NCBI GenBank assembly: GCA_020635725.1
Contig: JACJZF010000007.1
Location: forward strand, 1 to 64,000
DNA from: Flavobacteriales bacterium
GTDB taxonomy: Bacteria > Bacteroidota > Bacteroidia > Flavobacteriales_F > PHOS-HE28
DNA: 64,000 nucleotides
Direction of reading: 5' to 3'
Part shown: in pieces, positions 17,636-25,917 of the stretch
Layout: every line of letters starts with the position of its first letter
Position numbering within the stretch: the first letter of the stretch is position 1
Position numbers and translations under genes: made by a program
Notes under the pieces: generated by a model
Databases searched by the model: none
What the model saw: only the letters and a program-made list of their open reading frames with translations
Told to the model about the DNA's origin: nothing

Positions 17636-18140
17636 GCTGCTCGTTGTCCAGGTCCAACAGGTAGATCCAGTATTGCTTGTCGTATCGGGTGAGCGATCGC
17701 ACCACCTTGAAACCGAAGCCTTCGTAGATGTGCCGAGCCGCGTCCATGAACTCCGACGTGTGCAGGGCGACAAAGCGTTCGCCGGTCTGTCGGGCGTGGT
17801 CGAGGCACATGGTGGTCAACCTTTTGGCGATCCCTCTTCCCGCGTATTCCGGGTCCACCCCGACCATGCGTAAGTAGCTCCAATGTGCTTCGAACATATC
17901 GGTGGGGTGCCCCCTGCGCACCAGGAAGGCCATACCCACGATGCGCTTGTCCACTGAGCACAGGAAGCATGTGGAGGTGCTCATCAGGTACGTGAACGTG
18001 TCCGGGGCGGAGATGAACGCATGGAACTTCTCCCAGCTCTGCGGATCCAAGGCGGCTCTGTGCTGGCCATAGGATAGGATCCCCAAGGCCTGCAAGGCAG
18101 GTGTGTCCTCGACCGTTCCAGTTCTCCACTCCAACTTCAC
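17616..18140 (-). CDS. GNAT family N-acetyltransferase
   Basis: 174 residues, first gene of a three-gene minus-strand operon. Motif A is VGVDPEYAGRGIAKRLT, preceded by the GMAFLV strand and followed by ALHTSEFMDAARHIYEGFGF, the usual GNAT C-terminal helix and strand. Substrate not predictable. It sits between an intact small secreted-protein gene and that gene's broken paralogue, both on the opposite strand, which suggests the operon was inserted or rearranged into this place. Confidence 0.88.
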   Translation of the reverse strand: MKLEWRTGTVEDTPALQALGILSYGQHRAALDPQSWEKFHAFISAPDTFTYLMSTSTCFLCSVDKRIVGMAFLVRRGHPTDMFEAHWSYLRMVGVDPEYAGRGIAKRLTTMCLDHARQTGERFVALHTSEFMDAARHIYEGFGFKVVRSLTRYDKQYWIYLLDLDNEQHDRLSH

Positions 18141-18188
18141 TGCCGATCATACCTATGTTCCTGGCCAAGTTAGTCACTTCCACCAGCC

Positions 18189-18401
18189 TCCATCCGCGGC
18201 ATGGTGCGTTTCATGGCAGGCTCCACGGTCGACCTGCTGCTGCCGGGCTCCTACATCATGGATCGCCGGTCCTACACGCGCTAGGGGGATCGCCTCGCAT
18301 GGCAGGGCGGTGATATCACCATCGAACTGAAGGGCGATTCGCTCTTCGTGATCGCACATGACTACCGCCATCCGTACGTGCGCGAGACGGGAGCTGAATA
18401 G
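18189..18401 (+). pseudogene. Broken paralogue of the small secreted protein at 16516-16860
   Basis: Reading the frame of the ATG at 18201 gives RGMVRFMAGSTVDLLLPGSY, then MDRRSYTR, a TAG stop at 18282-18284, and GDRLAWQGGDITIELKGDSL, ending in AHDYRHPYVRETGAE and TAG at 18399-18401. The intact gene reads GMVRFLPDGRLDYLLPGS, MDRRMYTRNGDR, VRGDSLLINAYDHRYPYVR over the same span. The N-terminal half with the signal peptide is missing and a stop codon breaks the rest, so this is a decayed, 5'-truncated copy. It is too broken to appear as an open frame. Confidence 0.85.
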
Positions 18402-18489
18402 CGACCGCGATAGTCCCCAGTCGCGGCGAGAGCAAGGTCCGTTGAGGTGCGGATGCCGTTAAGAGGTTTACCCCATCGCCGGTTGATGT

Positions 18490-20121
18490 TCAGCGCGCCG
18501 CGCGCAGCACTTCACGCTTGCCATCGTGCTCCAGCACCACGGAGTAGATTCCGCCGGAGAGGCCGTTCATGGGCAGCTCGATGCGTGCGCCCTCGGGTGA
18601 AGGGCCCACGGGAAGCGTAAGCGTCACGCGGCCTTGCGCATCGATCACACGGATGATGCCGCGCTCATGCAACGCTTGGGCGAGCAGCAGTTCAGTGGTC
18701 GCTCCGTATAGGATGCGATTGCCGCTGGCAGCATGCTCCGCGATGCCCAGGCTGGTGTCGATCAACAGGTTCTGCGCGAAGATCCCGCTGCCGTTGCGCT
18801 CGTCCATCCACACGGCCACCGCTTGTCCATCGCGGAAGGGCACAAGCGTCGCATCGTCCTTGCCGCTCGATACGCTGCATACGCCGAGTTCGCCGGGCGC
18901 CATCACGGAGCCATCCAGCGCGAGCCGGAGCGCGCTCAGGGTGTAAGCGCCGAAACCGCCTTGCTGTTGGAAGCACACGATGCCATCGGATAAGGCGGCA
19001 TTCCCGAAGGGCCCATGAAGCGCGGCGCTCAAAGGCAATACCTCCACCGCTGCATTGCCCAGCTGGCGCGTGCCGGCCGTGTCGAAACGTTGCACAGCGA
19101 TGCCGCCGGTGTTCTGGTTCAGGTCGGTGCGTCGGTACGCCATCATCAATCCATCATCATCGTTCACCAGCGCAGGCGCGGCGGTCATCGTGTAGCGCTG
19201 CGTCGTGGTGCCGACCTCAACGGCCGTTCCGCCCGCGCTCCACGTGCTGCCATCGCCGCGCAGGCGCTGCACCACCACATCGGTCAGGCTCGCATTGCCT
19301 GCGTTGCCGGTATTGAAGGCCAGGTAGAAGCCGTTGCGTCCATCGCTCACCGGTTGTGGGAAGTAGAATCCGGAGATGGTGCGATCGGAGACCGTGACCG
19401 GCGCTGAAGCAGTGCCGCTCTCATCGAGCCGAACCGCCTTCATGGTGCCCGGCGAGAGGAAATTGCCGGTCTGCTCCACATATTGGATCCAGCACCCGGC
19501 ATCATCGGTGGGGATCACCTTCGGACGGCCGCAGTTGCCGGTGCTGCTGATCTCCTGCGTGCCCTCGGGCGATGCGGTCCCATCGGTGAAGAGCGTGCGG
19601 TACGCTACGGTCGAGGGCGAGCGGTCCGTTGTCCACGCGATACGGATGCGGCCATCGGCCAGAGCGCCCACCACGGGGGCCAGGCCGGTGCCATCTGTTG
19701 TCGGCAGGGAGATGCCATCGCCCCAGGGCAGGTCGCCATCGGGCGTTACCAATGCCGCTGCGATGTCCAAGGTGCCGGTGCGCTCATCCTGAAAGGCCAC
19801 GACCGCGTTGCCGTACAGATCCGTTCCCAGGTCGTAGCGGAAGAGCGCGGAGTTTTGCGGCTGGGCGCTGACGAGCAACCCCTGCTGGTCCCAGAGCGCT
19901 ACGCCATCCGCATCGAGCCGTTGCATGCGCAGCACGTAGCCGGCGCCGGCCTGCTCGAACCAGCAGATGTATGTGCTGCCGTCGGGTCCGGCAGCGGAAA
20001 GCGGGGTCACGGCCTCGACACCCGAAGCGACGCGAACGGGCGTGTTCACTGCGGGTGAGTTCCATTGGGCGCTCAGCAGCACCGGGGTCGAGAGCAAGGA
20101 GAGGAGGGTGGCAGCGCGCAT
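18490..20121 (-). CDS. Secreted protein with T9SS type A-like C-terminus
   Basis: 543 residues. The start at 20121 (MRAATLLSLLSTPVLLSAQ) gives the signal peptide; upstream in-frame codons do not. The body (residues ~25-460) has repeating beta segments containing DGSTYICWFE, ALWDQQGLLVS, YGNAVVAFQDERTG, DGRIRIAWTTD and DGQAVAVWMDERNGSG, a pattern of a six- or seven-bladed propeller of the kind seen in exported Bacteroidota proteins. The last ~75 residues resemble a type A sorting domain (IRVIDAQGRV, GGIYSVVLEHDGKR) although the usual PNP is lacking. Function unknown. Confidence 0.78.
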   Translation of the reverse strand: MRAATLLSLLSTPVLLSAQWNSPAVNTPVRVASGVEAVTPLSAAGPDGSTYICWFEQAGAGYVLRMQRLDADGVALWDQQGLLVSAQPQNSALFRYDLGTDLYGNAVVAFQDERTGTLDIAAALVTPDGDLPWGDGISLPTTDGTGLAPVVGALADGRIRIAWTTDRSPSTVAYRTLFTDGTASPEGTQEISSTGNCGRPKVIPTDDAGCWIQYVEQTGNFLSPGTMKAVRLDESGTASAPVTVSDRTISGFYFPQPVSDGRNGFYLAFNTGNAGNASLTDVVVQRLRGDGSTWSAGGTAVEVGTTTQRYTMTAAPALVNDDDGLMMAYRRTDLNQNTGGIAVQRFDTAGTRQLGNAAVEVLPLSAALHGPFGNAALSDGIVCFQQQGGFGAYTLSALRLALDGSVMAPGELGVCSVSSGKDDATLVPFRDGQAVAVWMDERNGSGIFAQNLLIDTSLGIAEHAASGNRILYGATTELLLAQALHERGIIRVIDAQGRVTLTLPVGPSPEGARIELPMNGLSGGIYSVVLEHDGKREVLRAAR

Positions 20122-20240
20122 GTCGTTCTGTTTGAGGCGAAGGTCGGCACGGACGCGCTGGATGCTGCCCCAATCGTGCCCGAACCACTTATTCCCAACG
20201 GCCTGTTGCTCGGTTCGCGTGCAGGGCTCAACGGGGCGGC

Positions 20241-20870
20241 ATGCGCCGGATTTGTTTTGCACCGATGGCCCGCCGCACCGCCCCCGACGCCCTCACGCTC
20301 TTCGATTCGCTGGTGTACACCTGCTTGTACCGCGTGGTGATCGATCCGCCGAGCGAGGCGCAGGCCTGGGTGATGCAGGTGCGGCATCAGCTGCGCGACC
20401 GCATCGGTGCGTTCGAGGGCTTCTACCGTCTGCCGGGCATCGTGCTCATCGAGGCCGACCTGCCACCCGAGTACGAGCGTCCGCTCTGCGATTCCGTTGA
20501 GCGGGCGGCGGGCCTGCACCGACCGTTCCCCATCCGCCTCGATGGCATCGCGCACACGCCCGACCGCAAGTGCATCCACATCGGCGTGGATGCCGGCCGT
20601 TACTTCCTTCCGCTCCGCGATGGCCTCTCGGACCATGCGCGCGTGAACAAGCGTATCAAGAAGCTGGGGGTGGATGCGGCCGAGGAGCCGCGCCTGGTGA
20701 TCGCCGATGGATTGAAGGCCGCGCAGTTCGAGCAGGCCTGGGCCATGCTGATCGGTGAATCCTTCACCGGGCAGCGGCAGGTGAACGATGTGGTGGTGCT
20801 GAAGCGTGAATGGTCCGACACCTCCATGGATGAGCATGTGCGCACGTGCAGGCTCCTCGGCGGCCTCTAG
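20241..20870 (+). CDS. 2H-phosphoesterase / 2'-5' RNA ligase-like protein lacking both catalytic histidines
   Basis: 209 residues; MARRTAPDALTLFDSLVY, 24 bp downstream, is an equally good start. The layout matches Bacteroidota LigT-like 2H proteins: a first motif strand, PFPIRLDGIAHTP, a central helix, a second motif strand and a terminal VVVLKRE. In the family each motif is HxT (KPHITL, RPHLTIARGL). Here the equivalents read LPGIVLIEADL and EPRLVIADGL, so both histidines and both threonines are replaced (G66/V68 and R151/V153). A binding rather than catalytic role is inferred. It starts the run leading to mutL, 21 bp before the next gene. Confidence 0.75.
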   Translation: MRRICFAPMARRTAPDALTLFDSLVYTCLYRVVIDPPSEAQAWVMQVRHQLRDRIGAFEGFYRLPGIVLIEADLPPEYERPLCDSVERAAGLHRPFPIRLDGIAHTPDRKCIHIGVDAGRYFLPLRDGLSDHARVNKRIKKLGVDAAEEPRLVIADGLKAAQFEQAWAMLIGESFTGQRQVNDVVVLKREWSDTSMDEHVRTCRLLGGL

Positions 20871-20879
20871 GTTGCTGGT

Positions 20880-20887
20880 TACCTTTG
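20880..20887 (+). promoter_or_regulatory. Bacteroidota -7 promoter motif TACCTTTG before the mutL-linked small gene
   Basis: An exact match to TAnnTTTG ending 4 nt before the ATG at 20892. No clear -33 TTTG was found. If it is used, transcription would start at or within a few bases of the start codon. Confidence 0.5.
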
Positions 20888-20891
20888 GGCC

Positions 20892-21197
20892 ATGCAGGCC
20901 CCGAAGCTCCCGGCCAGTTTCAGCTTATTCAAGCAGCGCCCCACGCGCACCTTCGACTACACCCCGCGCTATTACGATGCGCGGAAGGAGGAGCGTGAGC
21001 GGCGCCTGGCCCAGGCCAAAGAGGGCGTGCACGATCGCGAGGCCATGCGGGAGCGCCTGCGCCACGGTTGGCACCGCCAAGGCGGCCAGCGGGCGAGTAC
21101 CACGCGTCTCGTGGTGATCATGGGCCTCGTGTGCGCGGTGCTCTACTTCATCATCAAAGGATTCGGGCTCCTCGAACCCGGCGCATGGCCGATCTGA
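20892..21197 (+). CDS. Small single-pass membrane protein linked to mutL
   Basis: 101 residues: a basic soluble N-terminal part with RTFDYTPRYYDARKEER, then one C-terminal membrane helix (TRLVVIMGLVCAVLYFIIKG). The FDYTPRYY motif followed by one helix matches a short Bacteroidota family encoded just before mutL; databases sometimes call it 'riboflavin synthase subunit beta', for which nothing in the sequence speaks. The last 13 bp overlap the mutL start, so the two are translationally coupled. A perfect TACCTTTG motif lies 4 nt before its ATG. Confidence 0.8.
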   Translation: MQAPKLPASFSLFKQRPTRTFDYTPRYYDARKEERERRLAQAKEGVHDREAMRERLRHGWHRQGGQRASTTRLVVIMGLVCAVLYFIIKGFGLLEPGAWPI

Positions 21198-23017
21198 TCC
21201 GCCTGCTTCCCGACCATGTCGCCAACCAGATCGCCGCGGGCGAAGTGGTGGCACGTCCGGCCTCGGCGGTGAAGGAGCTGCTCGAGAACAGCGTCGATTC
21301 GGGCGCCACGCGCATCACCCTGGCGGTGAAGGACGCCGGGCGCACCCTGGTGCAGGTCACCGACGATGGCAAGGGCATGAGCCCCACCGATGCGCGCCTT
21401 TGCTTCGAGCGGCATGCCACCAGCAAGATCCGCCAGGCCGACGACCTTGGTGCCATCCGCACCAAGGGTTTCCGGGGCGAGGCGCTCGCGAGCATCGCGG
21501 CCATCGCGCAAGTGGAGCTGCGCACGCGCGAGCATGATCAGGACCTGGGCACGCGTGTGCTCATCGAGGGCAGCCGCGTGCGCGCGCAGGAGCCGATCGC
21601 GGGTCCGCCAGGCACCACCATCGCCGTGCGCAGCCTCTTCTTCAATACCCCCGCGCGCAGGCAGTTCCTCAAGAGCGACAGCGTGGAGATGCGGCACGTG
21701 CTCGATGAGTTCCATCGCGTGGCGCTCGCGCATCCCGGCATCGGTTTCCGCCTGGTGAGCAACGACCGGGAGGAGTTCAACCTGCCCGCCGCGCAGCCCG
21801 ACGCTGCCTTCGGCGCCAGCATGCGGCAGCGCATCGCGGGTCTCTTCGGCAGGCGGTACGACGAGCGGCTCGTGCCCGTGGACGAGAGCACCGAGGTGGT
21901 GAGCGTGCGCGGCTTCGTGGGCAAGCCCGAGTTCGCCAAGCGCTCGCGCGGCGAGCAGTTCTTCTTCGTGAACCAGCGTTTCATCCGAAGCAGCTACCTG
22001 GAGCATGCGGTGCGCCGCGCCTACGAGGAGCTCGTGGCATCCGACAGCTACCCGGGATGGTTCCTCTTCATCGATCTCGATCCCGCGCAGATCGACATCA
22101 ACATCCACCCGACTAAGACCGAGATCAAGTTCCGCGACGACCGCACCGTTTACGCTATCGTGCATGCCGCGGTGCGTCGCGCGTTGGGCCGCTTCAACAT
22201 CGTGCCGAGCCTCGACTTCGAGCCGGAGCCCGCCATGATCACCGCGCTCGGCGGCGCCACCGCACCGGCCTGGCGTCCCACCGACCTGGGTGCCTTCACC
22301 GCGCCACCGCGCCCCAGCCCCGAAGGCTGGCAGAAGCTCTTCGACATGGGCATGGCCGCGCCGGTGGAGGAGGAGACCGCACCCGTTGAACCGGCCGTGC
22401 CGCGCGAGGATGGCGTGGTGCTGCCTTCGCGTGAAGAGGAAGGGCAGATGGGCGACCGGCCCGTGTTCCAGCTGCATGCGCGCTACATCGTGGCGCAGGT
22501 GCGCAGCGGCGTGATGGTGCTCGACCAGCACCGCGCGCATGAGCGCATCCTGTACGAGCGCAACCTGAAGCTCCTCGAGCAGGGCGCGGGCATGACGCAG
22601 ACGGAGCTCTTCCCGCGCCATGTGGAGCTGAGCGCGGCGGACCTCGCGCTCGTGGAGGGCGTGCTGCCCGAGCTGCGCTGCATGGGGCTCGACCTCGAGC
22701 TCTTCGGCGGGCGGACCGTGCAGGTGAACGGCATGCCCGCCGAGGCCGCCGATGAGGACCCCGCGCGATTGATCGAGCAGCTCATCGATCAGCTGCGAAC
22801 GGCCGGCTCGGCGCTCCGCAACGAGCGCCACCAGGCGCTAGCGCGCGGCATGGCGCGCAGCATGGCCATCCGACACGGCCGCGTGCTCACCGCCCCGGAG
22901 ATGCACGGCCTCATCGACCGCCTCTTCGCCTGCGAGATGCCCACGCGCACGCCAGGCGGCAAACCCGTGCTCGTGACCTTGGGACTCGACGAGCTCGACG
23001 AACGATTCGAACGCTGA
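21185..23017 (+). CDS. mutL: DNA mismatch repair endonuclease MutL
   Basis: 610 residues. The GHKL ATPase motifs are all visible: ELLENSVDSGAT (~31-42, with the Mg2+-binding Asn), DDGKGM (60-65), RHATSKI, and KGFRGEALASIAAI (94-107). The C-terminal dimerisation/endonuclease domain has DQHRAHERILYE, the counterpart of the DQHAxxExxxxE metal-binding motif (R in place of A), and ACEMPTRTPGGKP near the end. It links MutS recognition to strand nicking in species without MutH. It overlaps the gene before it by 13 bp and the rhomboid gene after it by 1 bp (TGATG). Confidence 0.97.
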   Translation: MADLIRLLPDHVANQIAAGEVVARPASAVKELLENSVDSGATRITLAVKDAGRTLVQVTDDGKGMSPTDARLCFERHATSKIRQADDLGAIRTKGFRGEALASIAAIAQVELRTREHDQDLGTRVLIEGSRVRAQEPIAGPPGTTIAVRSLFFNTPARRQFLKSDSVEMRHVLDEFHRVALAHPGIGFRLVSNDREEFNLPAAQPDAAFGASMRQRIAGLFGRRYDERLVPVDESTEVVSVRGFVGKPEFAKRSRGEQFFFVNQRFIRSSYLEHAVRRAYEELVASDSYPGWFLFIDLDPAQIDINIHPTKTEIKFRDDRTVYAIVHAAVRRALGRFNIVPSLDFEPEPAMITALGGATAPAWRPTDLGAFTAPPRPSPEGWQKLFDMGMAAPVEEETAPVEPAVPREDGVVLPSREEEGQMGDRPVFQLHARYIVAQVRSGVMVLDQHRAHERILYERNLKLLEQGAGMTQTELFPRHVELSAADLALVEGVLPELRCMGLDLELFGGRTVQVNGMPAEAADEDPARLIEQLIDQLRTAGSALRNERHQALARGMARSMAIRHGRVLTAPEMHGLIDRLFACEMPTRTPGGKPVLVTLGLDELDERFER

Positions 23018-23772
23018 TGCAGTACCGCACCGGACCCTTGCAGAGCACGCCCACCGTGGTGAAGAACCTGGTGATCATCAACGCGCTGGTGCTGCTGGTG
23101 AAATACCTCTTCAACGGCGGCTTCGCCGGGCACGACCTCGATGAGCTGCTCGGGCTGCATTACATCAGCTCGCCCCAGTTCAAGCCCTGGCAGCTCGTCA
23201 CCTACATGTTCATGCACGGCAGCTTCTGGCACCTGCTGTTCAACATGATCGGGCTCTTCATGCTGGGCTCGCCGCTCGAGTACCGCTGGGGCTCGAAGCG
23301 CTTCCTCACCTACTACATGATCTGCGGCATCGGCGCCGCGGTGCTGAATATGGGTGTGCAGGCCTATGAGTTCATGGAGCTCACCAAGGGGCTGAGCGCG
23401 TCGCAGATCGCGCAGGTGAAGATCGAGGGATTGTCTGGCCTGTACGAGGCTTATGAGCGGACCGGTGAGATCGATCCCGGCATGTGGTCGCTGGCCAGCC
23501 TGCTCTTCACGCCGATGGTAGGTGCTTCGGGAGCGGTCTTCGGGATCCTGGTCGCGTTCGGCATGCTCTATCCGAACGTGGAGCTGATTATCTTCCCGCT
23601 GCCCATACCGATCAAGGCGAAGTGGTTCGTGATCCTCTATGGCGGCTACGAGCTCTTCAACGGATTCGCCAACCAGGCCGGGGACAACGTGGCCCATTTC
23701 GCGCACATCGGCGGCCTCATCGTCGGGTTCGTCACTGTGATGATCTGGAAGCGGCGCCTGCCCTATACCTGA
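23017..23772 (+). CDS. Rhomboid family intramembrane serine protease
   Basis: 251 residues, about six membrane segments. The key parts are HLLFNMIGLFMLG (HxxxN of helix 2), GASGAVFGILVAFGM (catalytic Ser in GASG, helix 4) and AHFAHIGGLIVGF (catalytic His, helix 6). A ~60-residue polar insertion (QAYEFMELTKGLSASQIAQV...) lies between helices 3 and 4, as is common in the Bacteroidota subgroup. The start overlaps the mutL stop by one base. Substrates are unknown; rhomboids cleave single-pass membrane proteins within the bilayer. Confidence 0.93.
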   Translation: MQYRTGPLQSTPTVVKNLVIINALVLLVKYLFNGGFAGHDLDELLGLHYISSPQFKPWQLVTYMFMHGSFWHLLFNMIGLFMLGSPLEYRWGSKRFLTYYMICGIGAAVLNMGVQAYEFMELTKGLSASQIAQVKIEGLSGLYEAYERTGEIDPGMWSLASLLFTPMVGASGAVFGILVAFGMLYPNVELIIFPLPIPIKAKWFVILYGGYELFNGFANQAGDNVAHFAHIGGLIVGFVTVMIWKRRLPYT

Positions 23773-23814
23773 TCATGGCTTCGCTTGCTTCGGACGGATG
23801 AAGAACTTTGCGCC

Positions 23815-24702
23815 ATGCTGGAGGATCTGAAGCGGGAGTGGCGGCACGGGAGCATGGTGATCCGCTTGATCATGGTGAACGTGGCGGTATGGCTGCTGCT
23901 CCACCTCGTTGACCTGCCGTTCTGGATGATGAACCGCCAGGGTCCCGATGTGCTGGACTGGCTCTTGAGCACCAGCAACCTGGGGAGCCTGCTCCGCCGG
24001 CCGTGGACCGTGTTCACCTACATGTTCACGCACTGGGAGTTCGGCCACATCTTCTTCAACATGCTCATGCTGTGGTTCATGGGGCGCCTGTTCGAGGACC
24101 TGCTGGGTGGGCGCCGCATGCTGGGCAACTACCTGCTGGGCGGGCTCAGCGGCTTCGCGCTCTACGCCATCGGCTTCAACACGCTGCCGGTGTTCAGCGC
24201 CTTGGCCCCGGTGAGCACCATCCTGGGCGCTTCGGCGGCGGTGATGGCCGTGCTCGTGGGCATCGCGGCGTATCGGCCGGAGATGGAGGTGAGCCTCATC
24301 CTGATCGGTCCGGTGCGCCTGAAGTGGATCGCGCTGGTGCTGGTGGCCATCGATCTGGTGAGCGTGCGCACCAGCGGCAACAGCGGCGGCCACCTCGCTC
24401 ACATCGGCGGCGCGCTCTACGGCTATCTCGCATCCATGCAGCTGCGCAAGGGCAACGACTGGTCGCTCTCCTTCGTGAACGGCTTGTCGCGCATCACATC
24501 GGCGCTCACGCCCAAACGTGGTCCGCGTATGCGGGTGGAGAAGCCCTACACGCGCTCGGCGCGGCAGAGCGACACCGCCTACAACAAGTCGAGGAATGAT
24601 CAGCAGGCCCGCATCGACGCCATACTCGACAAGATCAGCCGCAGCGGCTACGACAGCCTGAGCAAGGATGAGAAGGACTTCCTCTTCAAAGCCGGCAAGT
24701 GA
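23815..24702 (+). CDS. Rhomboid family protein, second copy
   Basis: 295 residues. The start at 23815 (MLEDLKREWRHGSMVIRL) is preferred over an in-frame ATG 30 bp upstream because a -7-like GAACTTTG ends 4 nt before it. HWEFGHIFFNMLMLWFMG carries HxxxN, TILGASAAVMAVL carries the Ser in GASA, and GGHLAHIGGALYG the catalytic His, so it looks active. After the sixth helix a cytoplasmic tail of ~95 residues is polar and basic (KRGPRMRVEKPYTRSA) and ends in GYDSLSKDEKDFLFKAGK, a tail found in many Bacteroidota rhomboids of this locus. Confidence 0.93.
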   Translation: MLEDLKREWRHGSMVIRLIMVNVAVWLLLHLVDLPFWMMNRQGPDVLDWLLSTSNLGSLLRRPWTVFTYMFTHWEFGHIFFNMLMLWFMGRLFEDLLGGRRMLGNYLLGGLSGFALYAIGFNTLPVFSALAPVSTILGASAAVMAVLVGIAAYRPEMEVSLILIGPVRLKWIALVLVAIDLVSVRTSGNSGGHLAHIGGALYGYLASMQLRKGNDWSLSFVNGLSRITSALTPKRGPRMRVEKPYTRSARQSDTAYNKSRNDQQARIDAILDKISRSGYDSLSKDEKDFLFKAGK

Positions 24703-24708
24703 GAGGGT

Positions 24709-25842
24709 ATGATGGATAGCGCGCAGCAATCGATACGCAAGAGGCCGTCGCGCTGGCACCGACCGGTATGGTGGGCAAATGTGGTGGCCGTATTGGTGCT
24801 GCTGGTCACCTACCTGGCGCCGCATGTGAGCCCGGAGACCTTCTGGCCGCTGGTGCTCCTCGCATTCGGCTACAAGTACCTGCTCTTCGCGCACTTCTTC
24901 TTCCTGGGCTACTGGCTGGTCTTCCGCCGCAAGCGCATGCTGCTCTCCGGCCTGGCGCTCATCATCGGCTGGGGCCATCTCGCCGACCACGTGCAGCTCA
25001 TGGGGCGCGATGAGCCGCCGGCCGTGGCGCTCGGCGAGCCCGTGAAGCTGCTCAGCTGGAACGTGCGCCTCTTCGATCTGTATAATTGGAAGGACCACCC
25101 GCGCACGCGTGACCGCATCTTCGAGGTGCTGCACCGCGAGGATGCCGGGATCCTCTGCCTGCAGGAATTCTTCACGAGCGCGCGCGCCACGGTCTTTCCC
25201 ACACGTGACGCGATCATGCGGGAGTTCCCTTATCAGGAGCACCTCGGCTGGTCCATCGCCGTGCGCAAGGAGCACTTCGGCGTGGCCACCTTCTCCAAGC
25301 ATCCCATCGTGCGCCGCGGAAGCGTGGAGTTCGGGCGCCGCACCGGCAACATCTGCATCTGGACCGACATCGCCATTGGGCCTGATACCATCCGATTGTA
25401 CAACGCGCATCTGGCCAGCTATCATTTCGGCAAGGAGGACTACCGCTTCATCGACAGCCTGGAGGTGGAGCGCGATGCCGATTCGCTCAAGCGCGGCGGC
25501 GGGCGTATCCTGCAGCGGCTGCGTGAGGGGTCGGTGCGGAGGGCACAGGAGGCCGGGGCCATCGCCGAGCACATGTCCACGAGCCCGCACCCGGTGGTGT
25601 TCTGCGGCGACATCAACGACGTGCCCATGAGCTACGCGTACAGCCAGCTCCGCGGCGACCGGCTCGATGCCTTCGCGGAGAGCGGCAGCGGACTGGGCGG
25701 CACCTACATCGGCAAATTGCCCGAGCTGCGCATCGATCACATCCTGCACGATGCCGCCATCGCCAGCTGGGGATTCCATACCCTGCCCGACGAGCTCAGC
25801 GACCACCACGCCAACGAGGTGATGATCGCGGTGAGGGAGTGA
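24709..25842 (+). CDS. Membrane-anchored endonuclease/exonuclease/phosphatase family protein
   Basis: 377 residues. Three membrane segments occupy ~20-95 (VVAVLVLLVTYLAPHV, FWPLVLLAFGYKYLLFAHFF, MLLSGLALIIGWGHLAD). The EEP domain follows with LLSWNVRLFDLYNW (Asn), ILCLQEFF (metal-binding Glu), YNAHLAS, CGDINDVPMSY (GDxN) and ELRIDHILHD...LSDHHANEV (final D-H pair). These are the classic active-site residues of the DNase I-like fold. The catalytic domain probably faces the periplasm. It begins 6 bp after the second rhomboid gene, in the same run as mutL. Confidence 0.92.
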   Translation: MMDSAQQSIRKRPSRWHRPVWWANVVAVLVLLVTYLAPHVSPETFWPLVLLAFGYKYLLFAHFFFLGYWLVFRRKRMLLSGLALIIGWGHLADHVQLMGRDEPPAVALGEPVKLLSWNVRLFDLYNWKDHPRTRDRIFEVLHREDAGILCLQEFFTSARATVFPTRDAIMREFPYQEHLGWSIAVRKEHFGVATFSKHPIVRRGSVEFGRRTGNICIWTDIAIGPDTIRLYNAHLASYHFGKEDYRFIDSLEVERDADSLKRGGGRILQRLREGSVRRAQEAGAIAEHMSTSPHPVVFCGDINDVPMSYAYSQLRGDRLDAFAESGSGLGGTYIGKLPELRIDHILHDAAIASWGFHTLPDELSDHHANEVMIAVRE

Positions 25843-25917
25843 AAGGCGCACTGAGCAGCGATGCACTCCGGTGATGCATCAAACACCGTAGCCCGTAGCT
25901 TCGGGCACCTCTATGCC

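Noticed and set aside
21143..22831. 562-codon open frame antisense to mutL.
   Set aside because: MutL has all its motifs in the plus frame; the antisense product is His/Ala/Glu-rich with no recognisable domain.
23017..24702. Two adjacent rhomboid genes as an unusual duplication.
   Set aside because: The two are far diverged, differ in domain layout, and the arrangement beside mutL is ordinary in this phylum.
23773..25866. 697-codon open frame antisense to the second rhomboid and EEP genes.
   Set aside because: It spans two well-supported genes and has the His/Gln/Arg-rich composition of a shadow frame.
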